Shown here piece by piece: positions 22,690 to 34,050 of a DNA stretch of 64,000 nucleotides. The position numbers were made by a program, and so were the translations under genes. Under the pieces are notes generated by a model. It made no database searches, was not told the DNA's origin, and worked only from the letters and a program-made list of their open reading frames with translations. The stretch is from Nemertoderma westbladi. Taxonomy: Eukaryota; Xenacoelomorpha; Nemertodermatida; Nemertodermatidae. The stretch spans positions 24,305-88,304 of the forward strand of contig JAUCBJ010004959.1 in assembly GCA_032718475.1 (NCBI GenBank), written 5' to 3'. Position 1 is the stretch's first letter. Every line of letters begins with the position of its first letter.

Positions 22690-22825
22690 ACTGAGTTTGA
22701 TAATGGCTTTCCATGTGATTGAGCAATCTTGTATTTGATCCTATATCTTACTGGTAACCAGTGTAGTTCTTTAGTGTAGATTTTTAATGATCCTAGCGCA
22801 GTTATCCTGGGCAACTTGTAGAAAA
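22690..22825 (-). pseudogene. LINE (CR1/L2-like) reverse transcriptase relic
   Basis: The minus strand reads KELHWLPVRYRIKYKI, the conserved LHWLPV block found near the C terminus of CR1/L2-type LINE proteins. It is preceded by a partly frameshifted stretch. The fragment is short and inactive. Confidence 0.6.
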
Positions 22826-23339
22826 GTATACCCACGTATGCAATAGTAGTAGACTAGTAGTATTATTATATTCGCATTGCATTGTTGTCGAGTTACTTTA
22901 TGAGATAAACAAAACGTTGCAGAATATGGTGCATTTATGAAATAGAACACTGTAAATGGCCTGCAGCAATGGCAGATAGGAGGAACTGGACGTAGATAGG
23001 GGGGGACTGGACGTATTAAAAATTCATCCCTCTCCAGGGGAAATTGGACTTCAAATAACAGCGGATTACTCTCAAAAATAAAACTGTATCCTGTTCTATT
23101 GTATTTAGTTTATTGTTTTGGTCGATGGTTAATAACGTGCCATTGTAACATGTTCCTTAGAGAATTTTACATTGAGGCGGGATATTAATTCGCCAAGATG
23201 GGATTTGCGTCCGTTTCCCCCATTGTCTCAGCAAAGGACGCAAATACATGCAACATTCGCCACATTGCCTCATATTGTCTCATATTATTAACTCGTGGAT
23301 CAGGTTAGGTACGGTACCAGACCTCTTTGGTAAAACTAT

Positions 23340-25234
23340 TATAACAACACTTCACAAGGGTCGGGATCGCCTCCTCACTTCCTCCTATCGCCTTATCGCA
23401 CTATCTCCACTGTAAGTATCTTTGCGAAAATTGTTGAATCCATTATTCTCAGAGAGGTCCTTAACACGTGTGATCTCATTTCAACTTCCCAGATGGCCTA
23501 ACAATTTAAATTAGGCTCAGATATTTGTCCTATACATTATACAATATTTGAATGTCTTGAGTTTCAACGCTAAAGGGGTCAAACTGTGAATTTTTCAAAC
23601 TGTGAATTCCGATGGTTATGTATATAGTATCAACAACATGTGGCTTGGCGCGATTGCATATGCCGACGACTTACTCATCATAGAGAATTCGCCTTCCAAA
23701 ATAGAACATCAAGTGCAATTGATTACCAGCAAACTCAACATTATTCACATGAGTGTCGAGAGCAGTAAATCCAAGTGGTCTTACATATGGTCACGGCCAC
23801 CGTCCTACATATGGTCACGGTCACCGTCCTACATATGGTCACGGTCACCGTCCTACATATGGTCACGGTCACCGTCCTACATATGGTCACGGCCACCGTC
23901 CTACATATGGTCACGGTCACCGTCCTACATATGGTCACGGTCACCGTCCTACATATGGTCACGGTCACCGTCCTACATATGGTCACGGCCACCGTCCTAC
24001 ATATGGTCACGGTCACCGTCCTACATATGGTCACGGCCACCGTCCTACATATGGTCACGGTCACCGCCCTACATATGGTCACGGTCACCGTCCTACATAT
24101 GGTCACGGTCACCGTCATCATACAGCAAATATACCAACTCTAATAATCATGAACGGCACATTTCACCTTCATTAACCTTTCGCGGTTGTAAAATTAACTC
24201 CCAGTCAAACTATATTGTGGGGGAATTCATTCGAGCAATCATATCCTTATCCGCTACGTTTCAAATTAATAGCTGGACCGGTGGCTCGACATTGGGTCCC
24301 TTCTGTGGAATGCTCTAGCTATCCCCGCTATCACATACAGTAAGAAGTTTTTAATTGGGTCGACATCCCCCACAAAGCTTGATGATGTCGATGTGGTGTT
24401 TAGGAATGCACTTCGTGCTTTACTGAATGAAGGAACAGTAATGATATCACCTACAATCTCCTTCACAGTAAACCTATACCACTGGTAGATAGGAAGGGAA
24501 ACTGGAGGCATATTCTGAATGTATTTTCTGTACCCTTAGAGTGTCGCATTGTTCAAACACCATGCTACAAACCATTTTAAGAATTTCTCTTCAACTTAAC
24601 CCAAACACCAAACCCAGGTACATTGGTCTTGGGAGCACAAGTGCCTCGACGCATAACCGATGTCGCACATCAACTCACTCCTTACATACAATTACACCAA
24701 ACAAAACCTTTTAGGTCGCATGCAACCAGGACCGCTCTCCTCTGGGGAGCTTGTCTTGTCAAATGTTCATTCATATCGAACTGTTTCAACCATCACTTCC
24801 TACATTAAGAGTCCACTAGGATATCGATTGTGCAGTTTTTATTTTATTTTCTTTTTTGTTTTGTTTCTTTTTAAGATATGATTGATTATTCCGAGGGGAT
24901 TGGTAGTTGGATTTAAACCTACTGGATCACACATTGTTGTTTAATTCATTAGGATTAGAGTGTATTATTTTTCGAAACTTTCACAAGTATGCTATTTGGA
25001 TCATTCAATGTTCAGGATTAGGACAATTTTACCAGCAATATATAATTCTATGTCAAACCATTTTACTCCGCAGTTCCTATATAATATTTTACCGTATTGT
25101 AGTGCAGTCAGACTATCTTACTCACGCTGCACTCACACCATGTACTATGGTACGTTGTAACTAATATTATACAAAACGTCATTAATAAATGCCGGCTTGA
25201 CGGGGCGCACCAAGTGAAATGAAATGAAATTAAT
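23340..25234 (+). mobile_element. LINE retrotransposon relic interrupted by a minisatellite
   Basis: The sequence from about 23380 encodes a broken SYRLIALSP block (reverse transcriptase fingers). Around 23650 it reads LGAIAYADDLLI, containing the YADD catalytic motif. A 24-bp tandem array follows directly, then thumb-like sequence around 24260-24420. The 3' end at about 25205-25234 finishes in GTGAAATGAAATGAAATT, a short tandem tail as in LINE 3' ends. Multiple frameshifts make it inactive. Confidence 0.65.
23780..24117 (+). repeat. 24-bp minisatellite, 14 copies
   Basis: The unit is TACATATGGTCACGG plus YCACCGTCC. It holds CATATG and the near-palindrome GGTCACGGTCACC. The array encodes SYIWSRSP/PP in the frame of the LINE ORF and stays open in several other frames. 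It begins about 35 codons after the reverse transcriptase YADD motif. Confidence 0.95.
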
Positions 25235-25439
25235 TATTATCAAATATGAATATACATTTTGACAAGTAAATCTATATAATAATGATATTTTTTATTAAAT
25301 TCTAGCATATTAATTACGCGTAATGAAGAAACAAGATGTAGCATTTTAAAAGCTCAACTAAATATTAATTAATATTCTAGAATAAAGACAAAAAAAGGAC
25401 TATTATTCAATAAAAAAAAGTAAGCGGAAAACAGAGTTT

Positions 25440-26040
25440 TTTTTCACTCACTTCAATTTAGCGAAATTCAACTATTCTGTCTGAGTGGTTGAGTTTTACA
25501 AGAGTTAGCAGGTTTTTAGCACAAGCGAAGCGAGTGTTAAAATACCAACGAGTGGAAATTCAACACACAAGGGCAGAATATCTGAATTTCGCTAAAGAAA
25601 ATAAGTGGAAAATAGTGTTTACTGTTACGTTTTTATATCGAATATATTGTTTTATTTGAAAAAAAATATCACCAGCGTTATCAATGTTTACGACGTATAA
25701 AATTACTATATTTTAATACGGAATCTCAAATCTTAAATAAATACATAGCTAGCTGTACGTACTGTAAGCTACCCGACAAGCCTCGGTCTACATCATTATA
25801 ATCATTATGCACCAGGAACTTACTCAATGATATGAAAGTATGTATCAATTTGATTATATTGTGTATTAAATAGTTCATAATAAAAAAAAAAATAAATAAA
25901 AAAAAATTTGTTAAAAAAGGTAAAAAATTAGTTTAAAAAAAAGTAAAAAAATAAAAATTAGTTAAAAAAAGTTAAAAATTTGTTTAAAAAATACTTTTTT
26001 TAACTAATTTTCTGGAAATTAGTAAAAAAAAGTTAGATTA
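25440..26040. repeat. Small inverted-repeat element and A-rich low-complexity tract
   Basis: Between 25440 and 25620, AGCGAAATTCAACTATTCTG is mirrored by CAGAATATCTGAATTTCGCT, forming a palindromic element with CGAGTG-type words in the centre. From about 25870 to 26040 the sequence is repetitive AAAAAAGTTAAAAA. No gene is seen. Confidence 0.55.
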
Positions 26041-26190
26041 ATTAACTCAATTTTAAAAATATTAGTGAGAAAAAGAGTCTTTTTCAAATAATACAATAGA
26101 ATATAATATAGCGATTTTCGTCTCAAAATTAGTATTTGGATATTCTCTTTGGCATTTTTTAGTAGTATTGTTCAAGTATTTTTCTAAAAA

Positions 26191-26790
26191 TGGTTGTGGG
26201 GTGAGCAACGAAGTGAGCGAAGCATTAGCATATGGGTGCCATTAATGAGTTGTCTGTAGTCGTCGTCGCCTGTTGTCGTCGTCGTAAATTTTTGATCGCT
26301 AATAACTCGTCATTCCTTGATGAAATTAAACGACACTTGGTACGTATGTAGTCCGGCAAAAGTTTAGAAAGGATCGGAAGTTTGGTAAAAAAAACTAACG
26401 AACGCAACGAGTTTATAGTGGATACAAGTATCCATCTGCCATAAATCAGCAGTTACTCTAATAGTTTCAAGACTTTCCATAGTTATAAAGGTCGTTAGTC
26501 TCCGCTTAGGAAAATTATTACGAGGTTAATGAAGGAGAAGAGTATTATAAAACTAAAAATGGCATACTTCACTTAAATAGCCCTAGTTAGTAGGTTTACA
26601 AATGACAGTTACAGTGTGTAAGTGCAAACTGAAATGACCTCTGTTATAACAAATATTTTTTCGCAAACTTATAGCATCGCCATCACTCATATATATTTTG
26701 GGAAAGACGGTTTTCGTATATCTAATACAGAGTTTAGTATACAGTACTTTCTATAGGCTCTCGTGTTGCGCGAAGGCCCCACGAACGTGT
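26191..26790. repeat. Dispersed repeat, copy 2
   Basis: TGGGGTGAGCAACGAAGTGAGCG at the left, TCCTTGATGAAAT and GGCAAAAGTTTA match 8861-9083. At 26755-26790 the right-end words GTTGCGCGAAGGCCCCACGAACGTG recur. This is a member of an interspersed family with no coding capacity visible. Confidence 0.5.
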
Positions 26791-27120
26791 ATATATGTAC
26801 CAGGACGTGCTGTGCAAGTGCAATTGTACAAACTGCATTCTGAATTGTATCTACAATAGGCCTAATCCATCACCCGTAGGCTTACTCTCTCGATATTGTA
26901 ATTTTACTTATTGATAACAATCTATTAAATATTTTATAATGAATCAACATTTGTATTGAAAGATAAATTTACTGGTGCCGGTGCCGGTATAATTATAAAG
27001 AGAGAACCAACAGACTCCACCCCGTATTCTCTTGAAGTTAAACAAGAGAACAACGTTAACAGATCATGTCCCATCGAAGATCACAACAATTTTCCCTTTG
27101 GAGTAGATGTTGTCCCTGTA

Positions 27121-29167
27121 CAGGGCAAATTCCACCATTGATGTACTGTAACACTTACGTCGGAAATAAAAAGTCATCTAATCGGCATAATTTTGGTATC
27201 AAAATGACGAGAAACAATGAAATTTGTAATAAAAGTGACGGATTTTTAATATTCTTGAGGGTAACAACTGGTTTTTCATTATTCAATATGAGGAAATTTT
27301 TTTACGTATTTTCAAATTTGCAGAAATTAATCCATGTCATTTTTGACATAATCTTGTACTACCATTGAAATTGTCTGACTAAGACAGGTAATTACACCAA
27401 CCGAAAATTCAACATTTATTAGAAGCTATTGATGAAAAAAATTTGAATATAGACAGCGTAGCATTGTGTATTCAAAGTTTCAAAAATTTTAGATTTGGCC
27501 TACAGAATTATGTGAGTCCGTAACGAAAAGTACTTAAAGTTTTAATTTGGAGTACACCCCGCATGTACGGTATATTGCACTGATAATCATTTTCCTTTGG
27601 GTTTACAACCAATCAAAACCATCCATTAGGTCTCTATGTTCTGTATTGCAGCTGAAACGTTTAAGAACAGCGTTACGGACTCACACATTGTTCGTTATGG
27701 ACTCACCATGCGGTAGGTTAGGTAAGAATCATTCATTTTTTTATACAGTACATTATTCACGATGTAAACTGAAAGTATTCAGATCCTTTTAGTTTGACAA
27801 TTGTCCATCGACAGTACATTCGAACGTATTCATTCATACATCATACTACTGTACGACATTCTTCATTGCGCCCGTTTAATCCTTTAATCCTGTCTCTTAC
27901 GTCTAATACTCACACTTCTGGTGCTGAAAGGGCCAAACGGCATATATCACCGATGACGGAAATTACTGACCAAGATGTTAAGTATGATACCCTCGAAGTT
28001 CCTCAAGATTTCATAAAACGAGTGAGCGAATGATGGATTGTGATACAAAAAAAAATCGTACGTTAGTACAGGGATTACGCACAAAGTCTCAATAATTATT
28101 ACCAGTGCGGTCCCCCCAGACCTACTGTATATTCCCCAAAGGAAACTCTAGTACTCATTTAGCTACCATTTACGGAAGGAAGAGATGCGCCCTGGCTAAT
28201 AAGTCCCTTCATGGTCTTTAAAGTATTCGTGCCGAAACGAAAACTACCCTAGCCCCCACGATGGGATCGAAACCACGACCCAAGGAGAGATGTGATTTCA
28301 ATGCCACCGATTTAACCAACTACGCCAAGGTGGAATAACTTAAGTACAGTGATACATCGAAATACTGTTCAAAATTTATTTTTCAGTATAAAAAATTTTC
28401 CGTGAACGTGGTATTTATGTTTTTAAAGAACTAGAAATTGGTCATTTTAACAAATTATGGTCATATGAACTTAGGATATTAAATATACACGAGTACTATA
28501 ATACACACACAAAATATGCCTACTCAATCTCATAGATATGATGTACCTTTATAACTTCATGAACAATACTAAAGATATATCTAATAGTGATTCTTAAGGT
28601 ACATTGTGAAAGCGAAAGGTATATGAGCAATAAATATATTTATTGAATAAACACCATAAACATTCATTGGTCGTTACTCTTTTTGTCAACACAAAATAAC
28701 GAGTGCATAACGATTTCAAGTGTGAGTCCGTAACATTTTTTTCTGTGAGTCCGTAACGAACAATTTCTCTGTAAATGAGGTTTACCACCATATGTTTCTG
28801 CTATTCACTTACAAATTTACAAAATTTGATGTATCTACCTCGCATTGTGAAAGTTATAACGTATGGCGTTAAACATTTCAAGAGAATTTGTCAAAATAAA
28901 ATTGTGTAATTTTTCTTTGTCCATTTGCATTTGAGTCCGTAACGGGCACTATATTTACAATATCCTATGAATCAACTGAGATACAACTCTTTTTTTATAA
29001 GTCAAAGTAAAGATGTACCATTAATCCATCAGCCACTATAGCTAATTGTTATTTCTATTGTAAAGTTGTTAATTAAATATGTCAAATTCGAAAATAAAAT
29101 TTAAAATTTTCGAAAAAAAAATTTGAAAATTTCGTTCGAATGTGAGTCCGTAACGATGGAATTGCCC
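27121..29167. mobile_element. TA-flanked TIR element inserted in the zinc-finger exon
   Basis: The ends are CAGGGCAAATTCCA (27121) and TGGAATTGCCC (ending 29167). TA lies at both junctions (27119-27120, 29168-29169), a Tc1/mariner-style duplication. The word TGAGTCCGTAACG or a one-mismatch variant occurs seven times in both orientations (27513, 27671, 27693, 28723, 28745, 28932, 29143). A tRNA-like SINE lies inside. No transposase is recognised. Confidence 0.7.
28130..28335 (-). repeat. tRNA-derived SINE
   Basis: On the minus strand, TTGGCGTAGTTGGTTAAATC resembles an internal A box, and GGTTTCGATCCC a B box with one extra base. The rest (28130-28260) is unrelated SINE body. It is nested inside the TA-flanked element. 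The tRNA fold is not intact, so it is not a tRNA gene. Confidence 0.6.
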
Positions 29168-30249
29168 TACTAGATGACGAAGATATTTCTTATGAACCAT
29201 CTGGAGATTCTCTTGTTGTCGAAAAACGGGAAAACGACAGCCCAAATTGTTCGTATGGTAGGCCTATTGAAACTGAAGATGCAGACATTCATGGTCATCA
29301 ATCTGCTTCTGGGTTGCAGTTTATCAGTGTAAAATCTGAAGGTTGTTTTTTATTTTCTGAGTCATTAGCAGAAACTTTAACTTTTATAGAACAATTTAAC
29401 GTTGCTGGTACCTCTCGTGACAACGTTGATCTTTACAGAACTACTGAACCGACAATCAGTAGTGCAACAACAGAATCAGATATTTCTAGTAAAACTATTG
29501 GGGAGTTGGTATTTTCTTCAGGTACCAGTTACTGCTTCTTTTGCAATCAATTACATTAATGACAAAGGACATTTAGAGCGACATATAAAATCCGTTCATA
29601 AAGAAGTCAAGAATAAGTATAAATGCGATTATTGTGAGAAACGTTTTAGACGCAAGGATTATATAAAGATGCATGTTGACGCTATCCATAAACTTCACAA
29701 ACATAAGTGCGGTTATTGTACCTGTAATAAGGAATTCAGCCAGCAAGGCAAGCTAAACATCCATGTTAACTACATTCATAAAGATATCAGGTGTACAGTA
29801 GGTGTTTTGATTGTGGAAAATCATTTGCTACAAAAGCCGTTCTAAAACAACATGTCGACTCTGTCCATAAAAAGATGCCAAACATAAATGTCGCTATTGT
29901 ACAGTAATAAAAAATTCACCCAGCAAGGCCGTCTAAACACTCATATCAATAGCTTTCATAATTAAATTATACGTTCGGTTATTGTAATAAAGAATTCAGC
30001 CAGCAAGGCTGTCTAAATACTCATGTCAACTACTTTCATAAAGATATCAAGTACAGCTGCTTTGATTTTCGGAAATCATTTGGAACAAAAAGCAATCTAA
30101 AACGACATGTCAACTTTATCCATAAACATATCAAACATAAGTGCCGCTATTGTAATAAAGGATTCAGTCGGCAAGGCAATCTAAAGACCCACATCAACTC
30201 TGTTCATAAGTCTTAAGGTTAAATTACAATATGTAGGGAACAATAGTTA

Positions 30250-31230
30250 CTTCCTTTATTATTATAAGTTTATGTGGCGATTTTAATTGTTCCAAGTTCT
30301 TCGTGTTCCGACCGGGTCTAGGCTAGTGCTGTGAACTAAAGGAAAAATCGAAATTGATCTTTTGATCAGAAATTGTCTTTGGCATCTTTTCCAAACTGAA
30401 ACTTTTTTTTAAACTGAAGCTGGAATTAGAACTGAATTCCACAGAAAACTGAAGATATTATTAATGTTCCAAGGTCATGGTGTTCCGACCGTGTCTACTG
30501 TAGACTAGTGTTGCGAACTAAAACTGAATTTTTTTTAGAATTTTTTCTGAACTGAAACTTATTTTTTTTAAACTAAAACTGGAACTATATCTGAAACTGG
30601 CTACTTTACTGATAATGGAAATAGAACTGAATTGGAATTCTCTAACATTTAAAAATGAAAGTATATTTTATATATTAGGAAAAAAGAAGTATAGTACAAT
30701 GATACAAGTACAATGATTGCAGTGTTTGTAAACACAGTTTTAAAAAAAAAAAAATTTAATTTGATTTCTTCTGTAAATTATTACTCAATAAAATACAAAA
30801 CAAAGTATTGGAAAGAGAATTATTTTTTCTAAAAATAGCAACGAGTGCGAAATGCAATCAATACATCTGGACAGAAGAATATCGGAATTTTTTTTCTTGG
30901 AAATAATGAGTGATTTACTTTCCGGATACCGAGCGAGATCATGTTTACAGAGGCATCAGGGATAAGTGTTATTTTATTTTCATGATTAATAATTAAATGG
31001 CTGCCATCGGGCGGTGACTTTCAAATCATTATCAACCAATCGGGTTCCATCATCTATTTATATACCGGCACTGTATTAAGAATAAAGTTGCAAAGTGTGG
31101 TGAATCTAGAACTTAAAGTAAATTGAAACTTTTTTTTTGGTAACTGTAACTGAATTACCGGAGTGGTTTATTTGAACTGAAACATGAACTGAATTTGAAT
31201 ATTTTTTTGGAAACTGCAACTTTAATTATT
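30250..31230. repeat. Degenerate direct repeats (AACTGAAACT-rich)
   Basis: The words GTGTTCCGACCG...TCTA...CTAGTG and AACTGAAACTTTTTTTTAAACTGAA recur at about 30295-30430, 30480-30600 and 31120-31220. No coding sequence is supported. It looks like a decayed, internally repeated element. Confidence 0.45.
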
Positions 31231-31589
31231 GTAGGGCCTACTCTCCATTATTTTACAAGCAATAGACTACAGTTGTTTAGGCCCACATGTCAAAGATACA
31301 GTCGTGTCTCAAAGTGCATCTGTTCTTTGAGATTCTCTCAAAGAATTAAAAGTGTCTCAAAGTTCTAAAAGTGGTCCAAGAAATGACAAACTGACCTCAA
31401 ATATTTCAATGTAAATCAAAGTCCTGTCTGTCTGTCATTTCAAAACTTCCCTTTCTGAAACTGTTGGGGGCTATCGGAATGTGATACCCTATCTACTGTA
31501 GGACTATAGGCATATTAATGTACATGGCCTACTGTATTTCGGTTTAAATCTATATTGCTCGGTTTAGCCCACAGAGCCTTGACCTGTTG

Positions 31590-31890
31590 GGTGCAATCTT
31601 CGCTCCCGGGAAATCTTCTCCGGCGTCCAATTTCGCCTGCATCCAATCTTCGCCCGGAACAAACCTTCGCCCGCAGGCAATCTTCGCCCTATACGATTTG
31701 CGTTAGTACTGTATAACCATTTTAGTTACCAATTGAGGGAAAGGGGCAGGTTACAAAGACGGCTGTTTCTAACCAAAATAATAATTGTTTATTGGTCTAA
31801 GATTGCCTTTAGGCAAATGTTTCCGTCGGTCGATAGTGTGTTATTTTTAGGGCGAAGATTGCTCGCGGGCGAAGTTTGCTGCGTACCCCT
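31590..31890. mobile_element. Small TIR element with CAATCTTCGCCC repeats
   Basis: The left end holds five or six variants of CAATCTTCGCCCG (about 31590-31690). The right end (about 31850-31890) holds the inverse, GGGCGAAGATTGC and GGGCGAAGTTTGC. Between them is a GGGGCAGGTTAC segment related to the dispersed AATAAAC family. It is non-coding. Confidence 0.5.
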
Positions 31891-32159
31891 TTAACCAAGA
31901 ATTTCAATATGGCCAGCCAGCACTTATTTGCCAAACTGCTATTGCGGTGAAACGTTTTAGTAGCTTTCTTATGTTATATACAGTACAAAGATATAGCGGC
32001 TGGTACATAGAGAGAAATGATAAGAGCTCACTAATTGGCTGTTCCCACAGATACAGTACTGTAGGTTAGTTTTATGCACTGAAGGTACGCATATAGTCAG
32101 GCCGCCCGACCATAGTCTAGTCTGCACATTATGTAATCAAATAGTACTACCCCACGGGG

Positions 32160-32185
32160 TGGGGGGGGGGGGGGGGGGGGGGGGG
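32160..32185. repeat. Long G homopolymer
   Basis: About 26 G bases, broken only near the start by T. A second G run lies at about 32452-32468, next to short 27-bp repeats (AATCCAAGAAAAGCGGGGTC) in two to three copies at 32385-32440. No gene is seen here. Confidence 0.7.
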
Positions 32186-32532
32186 CAGCTTACTGAACAT
32201 GGGTTTATTGATATTGAATTGCAAAGCAAAATATGAACTGAGGGATTTCCCGCCGAGTCCTGAACCAGTTTCTGAAGTCAACACGCTAGGATATATCGAA
32301 TTAGTCCCGGGTCACACAAGGATATTAACTTCCAACTCTACTGTTAGTTGGTCTGGGTGGTCAAGCTGCCCAATCGCAGTTACAATCCAAGAAAAGCGGG
32401 GTCATCACAATCCAAGAAAAGCGGGGTCATCACACTCCAAGAAGGCCAAATGGGGGGGGGGGGGGGGGATTATTACAGTAGGCCTAGAGTAAGTAAAACA
32501 ACGTAAGAGAGAAGCATTTCGAATTTAGGCTC

Positions 32533-33076
32533 TGTTAGCTTATTCAATCCCGCTAACACCCCATAAAGTTAAGCCGATAAGCAATATTGGGGGCCACGAG
32601 ATTGGGTAATCACCAACTCGTGTCACCCCAACAAAATGGGAAGGAGAAACACAATGAGGGTCAGGGGCCAAACCCCTAACCCAGAGAGAACAGGTGGAGT
32701 GAACGGGAACACTCCAAAGGGCGCCAACAAGGGTATCAACCAATCAGAGGGGGGAAAGGCATCGATTAGGTAGAGTAACAAGGCCAACCCGTGCAATATA
32801 GCCAGTTGGCAGTAATCATTTCATTCAGTTATCTCAGTATCATATTGGTGCTAGTTAGGTTAGTTAGTTTAGCTAGGGAAGGACCGGGACTTTAATTACC
32901 GTATCCCGCCTTCCGTATACGACAACATTATCCATATCTATACCTATATCTATATACCCGTACAACCGATTATTATATACGACGAACGACACGAACTCTT
33001 TTTACCTTTCACACACGGCGGGGACGCGTGAACTAAACAACCGGATAAACCGGGATCCTTCCTGGATCCCGTCACA
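32533..33076 (+). repeat. 5' LTR
   Basis: Starts TGTTAGC with an inverted GCTAACA 12 bp later, and ends with CGGGATCC and GGATCCCG flanking a 5-base loop before TCACA. A TATCTATATA-type AT-rich stretch near 32935-32955 is the likely promoter region. The sequence after the LTR (GTAATTAAATCTC) would be the primer-binding site; I cannot name the tRNA. Confidence 0.92.
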
Positions 33077-33150
33077 GTAATTAAATCTCAGAGCTGCCGC
33101 CCTAGCTAGCTAAACCCAGCGACTACCAGCCACCAATCGAACCAAGCGAG

Positions 33151-34050
33151 ATGAGTCAGTCGGGAGAGACGACGCCGACGCGGACCCCGGACGAAGAATT
33201 AACGATCCGCGAGGCCGCAACCAGGCGGTACAGGCCCACAACGCCGGACCCATCGGTAACGGGTCATCCGGCAGCTCAGGATGAGGGGGGCCGCCTGGAA
33301 CCCGAGGTCGAGCCGAGAGAAGGAGAGAGCGAGACGGAGGGAGACGGAGACGAGTCGACACGAGACGTGGGTCGACGTACTGATGTCGCCGGCCAGCCAC
33401 AGGCCGAGGGCGACGAGCGGCCCACCGAAACGGCGACGGTGGGGCCGACGGTACGACGCCGGACCCGGAGAGACGGAGGAGATGTCGGTACCGATGTCGC
33501 CGGCCAGCCACAGGCCGAGGGCGACGAGCGGCCCACCGAAACGGCGACGGTGGGGCCGACGGTACGACGCCGGACCCGGAGAGACGGAAGAGAGGTCGGC
33601 GACGAGGACGTCGGGGTTTCTGATCGACTTCGACGGGCCTACAACGCGACCCAGAAACTGTTAAAGGAGGCCAAAGAGGGGGCGAAGATAGACGAGGTGA
33701 GACTGAGGAAACGACTAGGTGAGTCGAATAGACACTTTTATTATCTAATGCGCTTCGGGCAAAGAGAACTGGCCAAGGAGAGAGCGAGAGGGGTTGCCGA
33801 GGAACTGTATGACTTATGGCGGTGTAGGGGTATGGAACCTAGCGTAGTGTACGTAGGGCCATACTTAGTCGATGCCCGGGGAGTAAAATTAGTGGGTTGG
33901 GAGAGACCTGAGGAGGACGAATCCGAGGTTAACCCCGAGGATTCGGCCTCGTCGGTCGGAGGAAGTTCCGGGAGGCGGGGGAAAGTTAGTAGGATCGGGG
34001 AGGCGGAGGGAATCCGTCTACAACCGATAAGTCTGCTACATCCTCCGTGA
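33151..34050 (+). CDS. BEL/Pao ORF1, N-terminal gag-region protein (299 aa)
   Basis: An ATG at 33151 follows the leader by 75 bp. The N-terminal half is Arg/Glu/Thr-rich and contains a tandem duplication of about 37 residues (GQPQAEGDERPTETATVGPT twice; nucleotide period 111 bp). Residues about 160-260 look helical (LRRAYNATQKLLKEAKEG, FGQRELAKERARG) and end with YVGPYLVDARGVKLVGWE. No zinc knuckle or known capsid motif is recognised. Near its end the frame shifts and a related coding frame continues into the coiled-coil region, so this was probably once part of a longer gag. The function is inferred from position only. Confidence 0.6.
   Translation: MSQSGETTPTRTPDEELTIREAATRRYRPTTPDPSVTGHPAAQDEGGRLEPEVEPREGESETEGDGDESTRDVGRRTDVAGQPQAEGDERPTETATVGPTVRRRTRRDGGDVGTDVAGQPQAEGDERPTETATVGPTVRRRTRRDGREVGDEDVGVSDRLRRAYNATQKLLKEAKEGAKIDEVRLRKRLGESNRHFYYLMRFGQRELAKERARGVAEELYDLWRCRGMEPSVVYVGPYLVDARGVKLVGWERPEEDESEVNPEDSASSVGGSSGRRGKVSRIGEAEGIRLQPISLLHPP

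Larger units (their letters stand above)
26929..30215 (+). pseudogene. C2H2 zinc-finger gene, disrupted
   Basis: The first part (to 27120) encodes IIIKREPTDSTPYSLEVKQE, with two KxE sumoylation-type sites typical of the N-terminal region of zinc-finger proteins. An inserted element occupies 27121-29167. The frame resumes in register at 29170 (LDDEDISYEPSG) and runs to a frameshift near 29550. From 29550 to 30215 about seven C2H2 fingers follow (CDYCEKRFRRKDYIKMH, CRYCNKGFSRQGNLKTH and others), with further frameshifts, stops and lost cysteines (for example CFDF near 30065). Such arrays bind DNA. No initiating ATG is visible before 26956, so an upstream exon is likely. In its present state it would make at most a truncated protein. 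Confidence 0.7.

Noticed and set aside
23741-24318. Overlapping 120-238 aa ORFs
   Set aside because: They are artefacts of the 24-bp array; only the short stretch with YADD before it is recognisable protein.
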